From: Folioceros fuciformis
Taxonomy: Eukaryota; Anthocerotophyta; Anthocerotopsida; Anthocerotales
DNA: 64,000 nucleotides
Reading direction: 5' to 3'
NCBI GenBank assembly: GCA_049999805.1
Contig: JBNGIO010006185.1
Location: 96,170-160,169, forward strand
Part shown: in pieces, positions 11,963 to 23,993 of the stretch
Position numbering within the stretch: position 1 is the first letter of the stretch
How the letters are laid out: each line of letters begins with the position of its first letter
Translations under genes and position numbers: made by a program
The notes under the pieces: model-generated
What the model saw: the letters and a program-made list of their open reading frames with translations, nothing else
The model's database searches: none
What the model was told of the DNA's origin: nothing

Positions 11963-12895
11963 ATGGCATATTCACCAGGTAGCTCACAGCCCAGGTGGAG
12001 TGGGGGTCGGGTAGCGTCAGACAGGGAGAAAGACTATGTAGAGCTAGCGGCCATGTTTCGCAGGCAGGGGGCATCTCCACCAGAGGAGAAGGATCTGAAA
12101 GCCATGTCGGAGGCCCTGCACGGAGGCAGATTCGACCATTTCCTCGCAGCGGTTTTGGATGCTCGATTTCCTGGCCGCAGAAATCTGGATCCTGAGACGG
12201 GTGTCAAGATGCCAAAGACACCTACTCTTGGAGATTATTTTCGCAACATGAGGATAGGGTTCAAGGGGCTTCGGGAATCCACGCCAGGGGAAACCCTAGA
12301 CCTCGACAGCAGGGCGAGTACTCGAGACGAAACCGACTCCTCGGACTCATGGGAGTTCGCTGGCGAGAGATATCGCTTTGCCTTCTCTCAGCCAGACTTT
12401 GAAACTTGCTTAAGACATATTCTGTCGGTTGCGTGTAGTGCACGGACTTCCACCACAAAGGTCCAGGTTCCCAGATTGTTCAAGCCTGTGCCGTCTGATT
12501 CGCCGTCGCCAGACTCGGCTTCGGAGTTCATTGCCAAGTCCACTCTCAAAGATTATTTCCAAGCTCTCCACATTGCGGTGAACCAGAGTGTGGTTGATAG
12601 CGAGCATGACACGGAGCACTCTAGTGTCGCCGAGGGAGTAGACGAGCAATTTTCTCGGACAATTATGGACGAGAATGGCAACTATGCCGAGCCATATTCT
12701 TGGAAAGTTATGGAAGAGAACGGCAGCTACGACGAGCAATATTCTAGGAAAGTTATGGAAGGGAATGGCAGGTATGACGAGCCATATTCTTGGAAAGGTA
12801 TGGAAGAGGACTGCAGCTATGACGATGTCAATGAAACTGACTTAGCTCATGAGGTTGACTGGGATTCCGTAGAATGGGAAGCAGAATGTAGCTGA
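11963..12895 (+). CDS. Uncharacterised 310-residue acidic protein with internal duplication and 15-residue repeats
   Basis: Single-exon ORF, ATG to TGA. Residues 88-98 (TLGDYFRNMRI) and 194-204 (TLKDYFQALHI) look like two copies of one motif, each preceded by a helix-like stretch (FDHFLAAVLDA and FETCLRHILSV). This suggests two homologous halves. Residues 228-287 are four tandem 15-residue repeats of the type E-P/Q-Y-S-W/R-K-V-M-E-E-N-G-x-Y-D. The C-terminus is acidic. No signal peptide or membrane segment is seen, and I do not recognise the family. A coherent repeat structure preserved in frame argues for a real coding sequence. A lineage-specific gene is the best guess. Confidence 0.5.
   Translation: MAYSPGSSQPRWSGGRVASDREKDYVELAAMFRRQGASPPEEKDLKAMSEALHGGRFDHFLAAVLDARFPGRRNLDPETGVKMPKTPTLGDYFRNMRIGFKGLRESTPGETLDLDSRASTRDETDSSDSWEFAGERYRFAFSQPDFETCLRHILSVACSARTSTTKVQVPRLFKPVPSDSPSPDSASEFIAKSTLKDYFQALHIAVNQSVVDSEHDTEHSSVAEGVDEQFSRTIMDENGNYAEPYSWKVMEENGSYDEQYSRKVMEGNGRYDEPYSWKGMEEDCSYDDVNETDLAHEVDWDSVEWEAECS
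12644..12823 (+). repeat. Coding tandem repeat, 4 x 45 bp
   Basis: Four in-frame 45-bp units encode 15-residue repeats within the unrecognised 310-residue protein. Units alternate between EPYSWK and EQ(Y/F)SR beginnings, which suggests duplication of a 30-residue pair. Confidence 0.9.
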
Positions 12896-13860
12896 CTGAA
12901 AGACCAGGAATATTCCTGGAGCACACTTGCATGAGGTTGATCCGTTGCCACGACGTCAAGCCTGGAATCCAAGCTGATCACAAGAGCAGACTCACCACGT
13001 CGCATAGGCCACCAGCATCTCCTCCCAAGTTGCCATGAAATGCTAAGCCTCAAGACTTCCTTCCGCCTCACCCAGTGCCAGGCAGACTTTCCACCAAGTC
13101 CATCGCCAACGGCCTCGGTCGGACTCAGAGTGGCCATCTCTTGCTTTCCTTCGAGTGTGATTAAATTGCATTCTATATAGAATTAAAAGCTGCTAATTAT
13201 CCTAGCCATCGAAAGGTGATAAGAGCTCGGAATGATGTCACCTGCAGTTCTTTCCACCGATAAGGGGATGTATGTACACTTGAAGTGCCAAGCTGTTCGG
13301 TTTGGAGAAACATGTTCTCTTCTCCGTCTTTATTCCGATCCCAGATTATTGTCTCGCTCTATGGTGTCCAGTTCTTTGTTCTCTAGTGCGATCTATTTTC
13401 AGTAGCTGCTAGCACGTCGATGAACCTACACTTGCTTGTTTGTTAGTCGCCCCATCAAAACACCAACATGACAGGGATTTGCGCACGTAAACCATCTTGG
13501 AGTGCTCTCGCAGATCGGTGTCATGCAATTCTAGGGCACCACAATTTCGTCTTTTCCTGCTGTGCAAAGGTCGATGATAACGGAGCTTTCCTATGCCAAG
13601 TCATGGTTGTACACAAACGGCTAGGAAGGAATCGCTCAGGCTGCATATCGCAGCTGTGACTCAGTCTGAGTCTCGTAGCCCACTACTCTCACCAACTTTC
13701 ACATGTAGGTGGAAGCGCATAGAGAGGAGCTGATCCGACAGGAGCTGACTGGGAGGGCAAGCACATGCTGCCTTGAAGGATGAGAGGAACAAGGGCAAAA
13801 TGGTTTACAACAGGAAGAGGTACCGGTAGCTCCTTGTAAAATGTTAATCTCGAGTCGCTG
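12896..13860. other. Intergenic region; nothing recognised
   Basis: No ORF with recognisable similarity and no repeat array. The right side should include the 3' UTR of the minus-strand PPR gene that ends at 13861. Confidence 0.5.
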
Positions 13861-16800
13861 CTACTTCTTGTAGCCAGCCTGTTTCATCCACAAGGACCAC
13901 CTTGCAGCCTCCAAAAGGTTTCCACTCTTCTCAAACGCTGAGATCAGGTTCGTGTACGTTACGTGGTCTGGTAAGAATCCAGCATCGTTCATCTCACGAA
14001 GCAGCTTCACTGCTTCATCTGGTTGACCAGCGTTTCCATATGACTTGATCAGGGTGTTGTACGTGTACTTATCCGGTGCCAAACCTTCGCTCCGCATCTT
14101 GTCTAACACCGCTTGGAGCTCTTCCATCATTCTCTGCTTACCATAGACATTGAGCAAGATGTTGTAGGTGGACAGATCTTTCTCACACCCTGCTCGCTCC
14201 ATGCGTTCAAGTGCATCCTCCATGTTGCTTAACTGCCCTGCCTTTCCATACGCATCAGCCATGGAGTTGAAAGTGTCCAGACCAGGTGAGAAGCCTGCCC
14301 TTTGCATTTCCCACAAAGTTTCTTCCATCTTTGCAAAGTTCTTCACCTTACCATATGCATTCACGAGGGTACTGAACGATATTCGATCCGCAACTCCCTG
14401 ATCCTGAGCCAGCTTTAGAACTTTGCTTGCCCTCTGCAGGTATCCTTGCTTGCCATACAAGTCAATCATGACGTTGTACGTGATAGCGTTGGGCGCAAAT
14501 CCGGAATCCAACATATTGTTGAAGACGTTGGCAGTTTCCTCCAAAGGCAATGCTCGCCCACAGCAGTTGATGACGCAATTCGACATAGCAGCATCCAGAT
14601 TGATGCCAGCTTTCACCATTGCCCAGTACATATCTGCTGCTTCCTGCATGACAAGATGACTCTACTCAGTCTCTACTCATGGCAAGGAGAAACGGCATGA
14701 TGGAAAAGCAGGCAACCCAGGAACGACTGGCTTAGGCCTTGAGATTACTTGCCTGCTGCAGTCCGTTTTTCTGGTACACTCGTATCATGGCATGGAATGT
14801 GTACGCATCAGGTACAAACCCGCCTTCTTCCTGCATCAGCTTTAAGGTTCGTATTGCTGACTCGTGAATTCCAGCTCGCATGTACACATTGAGCATCACA
14901 TTGTAGGCCACCGAATCCAGCTTCTTCGTCGACGCCCTCAGTTGATTAAAAAGCTCCTCTGCCTTTGCGACTCTGCCCATCCACCCGTACACATCGATCA
15001 TGGTGCACCACATGTCCAGACCCGCCGAAATGCCTTCTGCCTGCAGTTGCAAGAACAATTGTGCAGCGTCCTCGTAACGGCGGGCATTGCGAAGACCTAG
15101 CAGCAGGTTGTGGCATAAACTGGGTCGGGGCAGCACCTTGGCCTGCCGTAGAACTTCGAACTGCTCCAGAGCTCTCACTGGCATCTTTAGCTTCAAGTAC
15201 ATACTTAAAATTACAGAGGAGCACTCAACATCAGGCAACCACCCAGCTTCTGACATTGCAGAGAAAAGTTGAGGAACCCTGTTAAGCTTGTGACAAGCAT
15301 CATGCGCCTTGACAACTCTTTCGAGAATTCTGGCATCTGGATTGACTCCCATTTCTGTCATCTCTATCAACATCCTTGACACAGCACCTAGATTGTTCGC
15401 CTGTCCATACAAGCGTATGAGCGTGCCAAAAGTAGCCCGACTGGGCGCGATTCCTGCAACCTTCATTTCCTCATAGAAGTGCACAGCTTCTTTCAGCTTG
15501 TTGGCCTTTCCACAGGCACCTACCAAAGAGTTGTAGGTCACCTCATCTCCTTTCAGCCTAGACTCCTGAACCTGTCTGAAGACAAGTATCACCTTGGGGA
15601 ACATTTTAGCCCTGCCATAGGCCATGATCATGGTATTGTACACGACGAGGGGTAAGTTGCCTGACTCCTTCAACTTCTCCATAACTCTCTCACACTCCAG
15701 AACCTTCCCTTGCCGGGAAAACACATTCAGTTGAACAATGAGATTCTCTCTATCTGGCATCACATTCCGGATTGCCATTTGGCTCACAAGTTGCTCAGCT
15801 TTGTCAGCAAGCCCCGCTCTCATATACAACACAATCATCGAAGAGTAAGCATTGCAGGGCTCAGGACCGCAGGCCTGCATGTGAGCAAAGACTCTCTCTG
15901 CCTCGGCCAGCCTGTTAGCCTTCTGGTAGATGATCATGAGCATACCATAAGTCACCTCATTGGGTGAAATACCATTGCTCAACATTCTGTTGAACCATTC
16001 TGTAGCCTGTTCTGAAGAACCCGAACTCCCAGCAGCAAGAATCAGAGTATTGTAAGCATACAACTCAGCTTTCGAACCCATGCTCTGTCTGCGCATCTCC
16101 CCTAAATAAGTATGCACGGTTTCCCAATCTCTCTCTTCTGCCAGTATCTTGAGCACAATACTGTAGGCGTGGGAATTGGACTTGGCCCTCCCTGTCTGCC
16201 TCATCCAGCGAAAAAAGTGAAGAGCCTTTCTATCTTCTTCCAAAGCAGCCAAAACCTTGTTCAAGTCCGTGTTCGTCAGTTTCAACCCGGACCTCTTCAT
16301 AATATCCTCGATATCTGCTGCCGCCATGCGTGTGGCTCGGAGGGACTGAACCAATGCACCAAGCTCCTCCCTCGACCTACAACCTGATCCAGTTTCTGCA
16401 TCGTAGGTAGATTTATCTCGATCTCCACTATCACCATCATCGGTGAACAATTGCAGAAACTGCCCTTCCCCATCCTCAAACCTTCCCACAGGCTCCACAC
16501 ACTCCCCATGTACCTCCTCCCTCCTCTGTTTGCCTTCCACCTCCAACGTCTCCATAAACAACTTGTTCCTGCTCATGGAGGACAAACTCAACGTCTGAAC
16601 ATCCTCGGGCTCCACTACCCTGGGAAGCACTCGAGCTGCCACCATTCTTCCTCCTCCTGATCCCACCGGTTCACTTGAACTCGCTCCCATCCATCTTCCG
16701 TACACACAAAACCCCCCACATTGTGCTCTCTGCCCTGCCAAACCCCTGAGACCAAGACACCGCAAATCCAACGTTTGGCACTCACGCCCACATGCCCAGC

Positions 16801-16861
16801 TCAAGTCATGGGACCCGCTTACGACGGAAGAGGCAGACCGCGCACACACCATTGCAGGCAT
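13861..16861 (-). CDS. BFA2: P-class pentatricopeptide repeat protein, BFA2-like (At4g30825 type)
   Basis: Two minus-strand exons, 16861-14753 and 14643-13861, give 963 residues. The 109-bp intron has a GC donor (CAG/GCAAGT) and an AG acceptor (GCAG), and joining there preserves a PPR motif across the junction. The ORF is open upstream to 16915 without ATG, so 16861 is the first usable start. The N-terminal 90 or so residues are Ser/Ala/Gly/Arg-rich, consistent with a plastid transit peptide. About 18-20 canonical 35-residue P-type PPR motifs follow, with no E or DYW extension. NCVINCCGRALPLEE and the ending EAARWSLWMKQAG closely resemble Arabidopsis At4g30825. That protein, BFA2, is reported to be needed for accumulation of the plastid atpH/F transcript and hence ATP synthase. 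Orthology is inferred from recalled similarity. Confidence 0.85.
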
Positions 16862-17552
16862 TCCTGCAATGCAGACGCTGCCGTTAAATAATTGCAGCAA
16901 GCTGCATTCCAACACCGCACCTAACAGCGCCCATTCTCCGTCACCAACTGCTGCATCCTCCTACATCCTCTGAACTCGCTCACCAGGAACACCAGCCTGC
17001 TCGAATCCTGCCCTCACTCAAGAAAGTCCCAGAATCCCACTGTTCTCCACCTGCTACACTTTGACCAAAGCTTCCCTCAGAAATGCAAAGCACCTCCAAC
17101 CACCACCGCTTTCCGTTCCTCTGCAGGCGTCCACAACCCATCACCCAAAATCCCACCTCCGCAATGTCTTCACAAAACGCAATCTCCACAGCCTCGTCGG
17201 CCACCAGAACACATTCCTGCATCCCAGATTTCCTCGAAGCTCATCTGCTGCGATTCCAGATAGAGGTCCTGCAAACCGATGGTTCGTGTCCTCACACTCG
17301 TAAACTCTCTACCCGGGAAAGCATAACATAACAGTCGCTGTCTTAACTAAACGCCCTGTGCGAAATTGTTTCTCAACTCTACGGGTTAAGGCCGCTCTAA
17401 GACACTGCAATTGGCCTCGGCACGAAGGCTAGAGGAGGAGGAGACGGTCGGAGGCACGGACGAGGCGATCTTGCCTGCAGAGCAGTCTTGTGGAAGGAAG
17501 GAATTGAGGGCGGGTTTTGCAAGTAGCGCCATTTTCGGAAGAGTGGAGCAGC
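16862..17552. promoter_or_regulatory. Divergent intergenic region between the BFA2-like and complex I subunit genes
   Basis: The 691 bp between two head-to-head start codons must hold both promoters and 5' UTRs. The part near 16915-17170 is CT-rich. No convincing TATA box was identified, and no ORF here has recognisable similarity. Confidence 0.5.
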
Positions 17553-18322
17553 ATGCAGGGAGGCACGAAGGAGAGGGATCTGGGGGAATACGACACCGTT
17601 GCCTTCAGGACAGTGAGCGCAGCAGGTTCAGGGTTCGTGATCGGGAGCTGGCTGGGAGGAGCTGTAGCTACCTGGAAGTACGGCCCTACTGTGGAGCGGA
17701 AGGAAGGCTGGACTGCCCTCAGGAGCACGCTGCGCACCTGCGGGAGCTACGGCATCACCTTCGCTGCTGTCGGAGGCATCTACGCCTTGACGGAAGCAGT
17801 TGCTGAGAGCCTTCGAGGAAAGAAGGATTTTGTGAATGGCGCCATCGGGGGCCTAGCTGCCGGGCCAGTGATCGGAATCAGAGGTTAGTACACTGCTCTG
17901 TAAGGCCTGTCATACACACGGGTTTGCGAATGCATCACATTGCAGGAATTTGGAGGATGCACGTCCCTGATGGGATCAGGTGTTAGGGCAAAAGTTTGCA
18001 TTCTGTGCAGGGAAGTTCGTCAGATATCGCTTTTGGCGGATGCCCGTGAGATTTTGATAGGTTGTATTCACGAATGGCTAGACATCGAGAGGGAATGTCA
18101 CTTTTCATGTTGTTCTTCTGCTGATGTAAGCAACTTCCATGGCTGAATCATCTCATGACATCATATCCTTCTTGTATGACAGCCAAAAACTTGCCACTGG
18201 GCCTAGGAGCGGCAGCGGCGTTCGCAACCATCTCTGCTCTAGTCGATGCTGCAGGACAGACAATCAGAACTCCTAACGACAAGGAATACGTCACTTATCC
18301 CAGAGAGAATCCCAGGCTGTGA
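17553..18322 (+). CDS. Mitochondrial complex I subunit B14.7 / OEP16-3-type Tim17-family protein
   Basis: Two exons, 17553-17883 and 18183-18322, make 156 residues, against about 159 in Arabidopsis At2g42210. The start is the first ATG in frame, after the upstream part of the open frame lacking ATG. The protein has the Tim17/22/23/OEP16 fold pattern of four short glycine-rich membrane helices: TVSAAGSGFVIGSWLGGAVA, CGSYGITFAAVGGIYALTE, FVNGAIGGLAAGPVIGIR and PLGLGAAAAFATISALVDA. It ends EYVTYPRENPRL. At2g42210 is known as OEP16-3 and as the plant counterpart of complex I subunit B14.7 (NDUFA11). A role in the inner-membrane arm of NADH dehydrogenase is therefore likely, although a plastid envelope role has also been proposed for this family. 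Confidence 0.88.
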
Positions 18323-18591
18323 CTCCATGCGCTGGCTGAGCAGCAAGGTTGCTTAATGGTATTTTTCTTCTGTCATGAGCTACAGATTCTGTTTCCTCAT
18401 TCTGGTGCAAGATTTTGAAAGTCTGTTCAATTGAACATGATATGTAGCCTTGCAACATGAGAATGAGGAGCCGGGAGTTGTGACAAAATTTTCCGTCCGG
18501 AATGCACTGCTGGACTTGTCACTGTTAGATCACGCTAGTTCATTGCAGCTCCCCAATTTACACCTTGTCCTGTTCATTTGTGCTAGGCCAC

Positions 18592-18735
18592 ATCTCCTTT
18601 GTCCCCTCTGTTCTCAGCTACCCATGCCTCCTTGAGTACATCTCCTTTGTCCCCTCTGTTCTCAGCTACCAATGCCTCCTTGAGTACATCCCCTTTGTCC
18701 CCTCTGTTCTCAGCTACCAATGCCTCCTTGAGTAC
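18592..18735. repeat. Tandem repeat, 3 x 48 bp
   Basis: Three near-identical 48-bp units start at 18592, 18640 and 18688 (ATCTCCTTTGTCCCCTCTGT...). They lie in the short region between two convergent genes, so they may fall in one or both 3' UTRs. Confidence 0.93.
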
Positions 18736-18794
18736 ATCTTCAGGTGAAGGAATTGCAGTCTGCTGTCGTGACAAACAGTTCCAAGTGCTTCATT

Positions 18795-19910
18795 TCAGAT
18801 GAAAGGCAACAACAAGTATTCGATGTAGAACAGATTCCAGATGAAGCGGTAGAAGTCGCTGATGGCTTTCCTAGAGTACTTCCCAGCATCCAGGGCCCAG
18901 GTCTGATACACGAGCGCGGCAGCAAGCAAGGCGTGGCTGGGGATCAGCACCTGGGGCTTGAAGGCTTGCGGCAAGGCTATGGCCGCAGCGATGGCGCCCA
19001 CGTAGTTGGCCAGTAGCAGCCCTGCTCCGAGCCAGGAGATGGTTCGCACTCCCAGCTTGGTGGCGAAGGTGGAGATGTTGTACTTAATGTCGCCCTCCAC
19101 ATCCGGGAGGTCCTTGGTGATGGCGATGACGGTAGCGAAGACGGTGACAAAGATAGTGATGAAGACGACAGAGGGATTCCAAGCGAATTCCAGCCCGATG
19201 GCCGCGCGGGTGGCGTAGTAGACCCCGAAGTTGAGTAGGAAGCCACGCACTGTAGCGATGATGAGAAACGCTGGTACCGCGAACCTCTTGAGCCGCAGCG
19301 GCGGGACGGAATAGATAGCACCCAGCCCCAGCCCGAGCGCGTAGAGCCCGGTGATGAGCGGGCCGAAGTGTGTGCTCACAATCCCCAGCCCCAGCGCCGC
19401 GAACCCTACCACCATCGCCCAGGCCGCCGGCACCGAGAGGTCCCCAGCTGCGATCGGCAGGAAGGGCTTGTTCACACGGTCGATTCCCACGTCATAGATC
19501 TGGTTGATCCCCACGATGTAGCCGTTCCCGGCCAACAGCGCCAGGAGGCCTCGCAGCGCCTTGGGGAGCAAGCGCCAGTCCACCAGCTGCGGATTCTCCA
19601 GAAGCGCGCGGGCCACCAGCGCTGTGGTCCCGATGAGCGTTCCCCGGATAGTGTGCGGCCGCACGAAGCGCCAGCATGCATCCAGATGCAGCTGGAATGC
19701 CGGCCCGTCCGGGGCCGCATCGCTGCTGCTGCTGCCGCTCCTGCACCTCGCCTGCCTGAGCAGCCTGGACCCCGACCCGACGTTGGAGCCGATCCTCTTG
19801 CAGCTCAGTCGCGGTAGCAGCCGAGGCTGGAGCGTGCAAATTAGGTCACCTGCACTCTGCAGGCTGCAGAGCGATGTCGCAGCGGGAGAGACCAGCAGCC
19901 TGCATTCCAT
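18795..19910 (-). CDS. HST: Homogentisate solanesyltransferase (plastoquinone-9 biosynthesis)
   Basis: A UbiA-type membrane prenyltransferase that condenses homogentisate with solanesyl diphosphate in the plastid envelope, the committed step to plastoquinone-9. The intronless 371-residue ORF starts at ATG 19910. Residues 1 to about 65 are a Ser/Arg/Leu-rich transit peptide, and [13 protein letters not shown] marks the start of the mature domain. The first Asp-rich prenyl-diphosphate motif is NQIYDVGID (136-144) followed by [15 protein letters not shown]. The second is KDLPDVEGD (266-274). About nine hydrophobic helices are present, with a conserved C-terminus [19 protein letters not shown]. 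The NQIYD and IAAGDLS forms favour HST over the tocopherol enzyme HPT/VTE2. The complete absence of introns is unusual beside its spliced neighbours. Confidence 0.93.
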   Translation of the reverse strand: MECRLLVSPAATSLCSLQSAGDLICTLQPRLLPRLSCKRIGSNVGSGSRLLRQARCRSGSSSSDAAPDGPAFQLHLDACWRFVRPHTIRGTLIGTTALVARALLENPQLVDWRLLPKALRGLLALLAGNGYIVGINQIYDVGIDRVNKPFLPIAAGDLSVPAAWAMVVGFAALGLGIVSTHFGPLITGLYALGLGLGAIYSVPPLRLKRFAVPAFLIIATVRGFLLNFGVYYATRAAIGLEFAWNPSVVFITIFVTVFATVIAITKDLPDVEGDIKYNISTFATKLGVRTISWLGAGLLLANYVGAIAAAIALPQAFKPQVLIPSHALLAAALVYQTWALDAGKYSRKAISDFYRFIWNLFYIEYLLLPFI

Positions 19911-20712
19911 CCTGCTCCTGCTTGCGGTGTGAAAGGACAGGATGAGGAACGTTGAAGGAGACTGTACCTAAGAGGTGCGCCAGCTGCTAAGACCGTATGG
20001 AGTCGCATGCATCAACGGGATCATCTGCGAAGCATTCGTATCTGCGTTGGCGGCATTTGCAATCGACCTGAGCGCGACGCTGAGGGCGGCTGAATCGATT
20101 CCGTGGCTCAGACTGAGTGGAGTAGAATCCATCCTCAGAATCGATTCAATAGGGAATCTACAGCATCCGTTGCCATCACAAGGCTAACATACACACGCAG
20201 CTTCACCGCTTTATAACACGATTTTCAACCACCGCTCTGATCCCTACCGGATAGGACTGACACGCGCTTCTCAGTCTCTTGATGGACAGCTTTGGAACAC
20301 GTATGTTACGGGAAGGTGGAGAACTAGGTTAAAGTTTGGCTTAGTGGATCATCCACATGAGACATCCAACCCTGAGGAAGAAGTCGACGTAGCTACCAAT
20401 TCCCACGACATCTTTACTTCAAACAAGGGTGTCAAAGACGAGAAAGCATCACAAACGTCTTTTTTATCGGATCAGGTTAAGCTCTAATCAACTATGTCTA
20501 CTCAGTCTATCAGGAGGAGGTGCTTACAACCTATCAGCAGCCTTACTTTACATACATGGAAAGCCAAATCTTCCATGATTTGCAGCAGCAGCCTTATTAC
20601 CGAGCCCACGGTGGTTCCTATGTACTGTACAATTTGATCCTCGCCGTGTGCAAAGGATTATTCACTTACATGATTCGCGAGCCGCATGAAGCTGTTTGCT
20701 GTGTAGAATCTG
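19911..20712. other. HST upstream region; no gene recognised
   Basis: Holds the HST promoter and 5' UTR, which read leftward, and the 3' flank of the RING gene. No recognisable coding sequence or repeat array was seen. Confidence 0.5.
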
Positions 20713-23700
20713 TCATGCCACAGTGAAGGCACGAACCACCTCCAGAATAGGCGCACGACACATGGGGCACTTCCCACTGTTCCTCAACAACACACTGGCA
20801 CACTTCAGGCAAGTGCACATATGGCCACACCTGAACAGAGGAGGAGGATGGATTTTGTAAGATGAAGTGTTTCAGGGATAGACACTGGATGGAACAGGCT
20901 GCCTACCAACCTGTACAAAAGGGAATCGATGGCCTTGTCACAACAGATGCAACAGGTGCCCTTTCTCACTGTTGCCCATTTCGTGCCATCGATCTCGTAT
21001 GCTGGGACACCTACCATGGACAGCACACCGATTTGAACATCAGTGATGAGTACACCACTGGTGCTGAATGGAGTGATGAGAGTGGGCACAAGAGTTTTGC
21101 ATCGAGATTGTCTGCATGGACGTACCTTCAGTACCGTAGGCTCGATGCAAAGCACCAGCAACCTCTTGCCTGACCGACCTCTGCAGCTCAAGCTGCATTT
21201 CCATGCAAGTCTCCATCAGCCGCTGCAAGTCACCAAATGCTCGCTGTAGTTTGCCAAGGTCTGCCCTCAAGTCACTGCTGCCTTGCCCTTCCTGCTCATG
21301 TTAGGATAGAGAACATGCTTAGTCCTGAGAACAATTGACCTTAAAACGAAACCTGAGGTTGCTAGACATTCTAGCTTGAGAACTCTCAAACAAAGTTTCT
21401 AAGATGTATCTCCGAGAAGTCAGTCTGAGATTTACCATCTCAGCTACGTGCTGTGAAACACGTGATCCCCAGAGCGGCTGCTGAGGCACTGCAGGCCATT
21501 GGAAAACTGGAGGCGGTGGGGGCGGAGGTGGTGGTATTGTACGGCGTGGTTGATCCACGTTGCCAGCTCCAATGCTTGCAGCCTGAGCTTGTTGCTGCTG
21601 GCCTTGCCGTTGATCACCACCGGATGCAGGCTGATGAGAGCCATTCACATTCCAGGGTCGTGCTGAGCGCCCAGATCGTTGTATGAAAGATTCGATGAGT
21701 AGATCGAGCCTGTCCCGGAACTCACTTGCCAGAACAGTTGTCACACTCCGTCTGGCAGAATATCATGTGCTTAGCAGATGGCCCAGAGTGGCAATTCTAA
21801 CACAATAGCATGTCTCCTGATTATATACAGGATGATCATGGAGGTTGAAGACGATCCATTACCTGCTCAAGAGCTCTCTCAATTCCATATTGTAAGCAGT
21901 TGTGTCTTCCAGTTCACGTATTCTTCGAGCAGCTGCGATGCCATGCCAATCCCTCCCCACCCCAAGATGGGCCCTATCCCTGTCAACGCTTTCAGGGAGT
22001 CCAGCACGGTATAGGGCTCGCTGCTGCCTCCTCCTCAATGCATCCCGACCGTTCTCTACTGCCTCAGCATGCCTATGATGGACTTGGCCTGCCAAAATCG
22101 TCTCAAGTCTGAACCGAAAGCCCTCCCTGTATCACAAGATTGTTAGTCAACAGGGAAACCAGACGTCACAGATTACTACCCACCAAGCCAAGTGACAAGG
22201 AGAGATGACTGTCGAAATCGCGACAGTGGCCTGAACTAATGGACAAGACAGTAAAACGAGACAACCACGATATCCAAACGGTCACCTTAGCCCACTGACA
22301 GCTCGCCTCTGCCTAAGTTGCCCAATCTCCCCAGCAGCAAGTGATGGACGGCGTTCTTCCTCGTCATTTGCTCCTCCTCGCAAGAACCTCCCACGCAAAA
22401 AGGACTGGAGGGGTCAAAGACTATCACTTAGTACCACAGAAAACAACAAAACAAAACAGAAGTGCACAACTTCTATGAACTTAACAGGAGAAATGGGTGA
22501 ACCTGCAAACGATTTCGATGAGCGAAATCAGACACAGCACGATGTTCTGACAGACCCTGAAGCTCCCGTTGCCTGTCCAATTCGGCCCTCACTAGTAAGT
22601 CCAAACCCAGCTGCGTATCTTGGTACCTCCGGGCATGCCAACTCTGGTCCCCTCGACCCGACCGATCAACCGAATCATCCCCAAACTCTGCATGTGAGCC
22701 TTGGGAGACTGGAGGAGAATTACCCAGAGGTTGTGTCAAGTCTGCTCTGCCTCGCAGCACTGCAGCCGAGTGCTGGCTGCTTGCACGAGCCCATTCTCTT
22801 GCAAGCTGCCTCACCCTTTCTCGCTCACCCTGCCCATCCCCATTGCTCGGACTGGAGATAGAGATCGGTCCAGTTTCTGCCACCCCAGTCTGCATCATCC
22901 AACGCTGCATGATTTGCCTGACCCGTTCTCGTTCAGCCTCGCCAATTCTTGCAGCTTCATCGTGCCTCTGCTGGCTTTGGGTGGCAATAGAGTCAGGCTC
23001 ATCCACTTCCCACCCTCGTGTGCCCTCCTCTGGTCTGCTCCTGATACCATCATCAGAAATGTCATGAGCTGTTGCCTGCACTTCATGCTGGTCGTTGCCT
23101 TCCAGATAAGTTTCACTTTGGCGATTTTCCTCTGGTTCAATGACGCCCTGCTGCACTTCAGCTACAGTCTCACTGTCCGTTGTTTCACTCCCATGGGACC
23201 TGTTCACATCTTGGTATGGCCCGTGATCTCCTTCGAGCCCTCTCCACATCTGCACTAGTGATGAGGCCCTTCGCTGAGGTCTTTCAAAAGCATTGTGAGA
23301 CCTGGGAGACGCAGACTCCTGCAAGAAAGATGCATCCAACATGGAGACTGTGTGCAGGCTGGCAAGGGCCAAAAGCTCTGATTCTCGTGCCTGCCTCTCC
23401 ATAGTTGTGATCATCTCCTGTGCTTGCCGCGCATCCCATCGACTCAGTATTCTGGATTGCGACCTGGAAGGTGAAGTATTAGGTGTGCCCCTGTCCTCTA
23501 ACTGTACACTACATGCTAACAAGTCAGCCTCTCCGCCACCTGTGGCCTCACCAGGCTGCCCATCAATATGAACTGACAAATCAAACTGGTGGTGGTGCTG
23601 ATGACCACTGCTAGAGGTCCCAGACTGACTTTCACCATCCAGATGAGCTTCATCTTCCTCACTCGAAGAGGAATGATGGTGATGTTGGCTGTGAGAGCTG

Positions 23701-23993
23701 CTCTCATCATGAACCGAAGATATGGAGGGTGTGCGAGAAAGAGAGTTGCTCCTTCCATCATTGGCAGAACTGCAGGAAGCAATAGCCATGCACGTGTTGA
23801 GGTGGTCACGCACCAGCTCCTCCAGACCCCTTCTAAACTCTGCATCAGCATTGGTGACTGGGTGCGCCGCCATCAGCTGGTTCACCTCCTGCTTGTCCTG
23901 CAAATGCAAGCAAGCAGCCATCCTCTCATCCATGCTCGAGTCCGCTTCCGAGTTTGCTGTCACAGTCTGGGAAACCTCCTCTTCACTCGCCAT
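20713..23993 (-). CDS. Large RING-type E3 ubiquitin ligase (At5g04460-like)
   Basis: Seven minus-strand exons: 23993-22503, 22404-22286, 22126-21863, 21751-21448, 21291-21135, 21010-20911 and 20830-20713. They sum to 2553 bp, giving 850 residues. The N-terminal half is Ser/Glu/Gln-rich and low-complexity, with a conserved [17 protein letters not shown] near the start. The middle has the plant signatures [27 protein letters not shown] and a [19 protein letters not shown] segment. A polyproline run and a coiled-coil-like [17 protein letters not shown] follow. The C-terminus is a C3HC4 [27 protein letters not shown] and [10 protein letters not shown]. Such proteins transfer ubiquitin from E2 to unknown substrates. 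ATG 23993 follows a TTTCAG acceptor, so a 5' UTR intron is likely. Exon 6 could use either of two acceptors 9 bp apart, which differ by three residues. Confidence 0.9.

Noticed and set aside
22701-23258. 185-codon plus-strand ORF
   Set aside because: Antisense to the conserved RING gene's first exon, with no similarity; a shadow.
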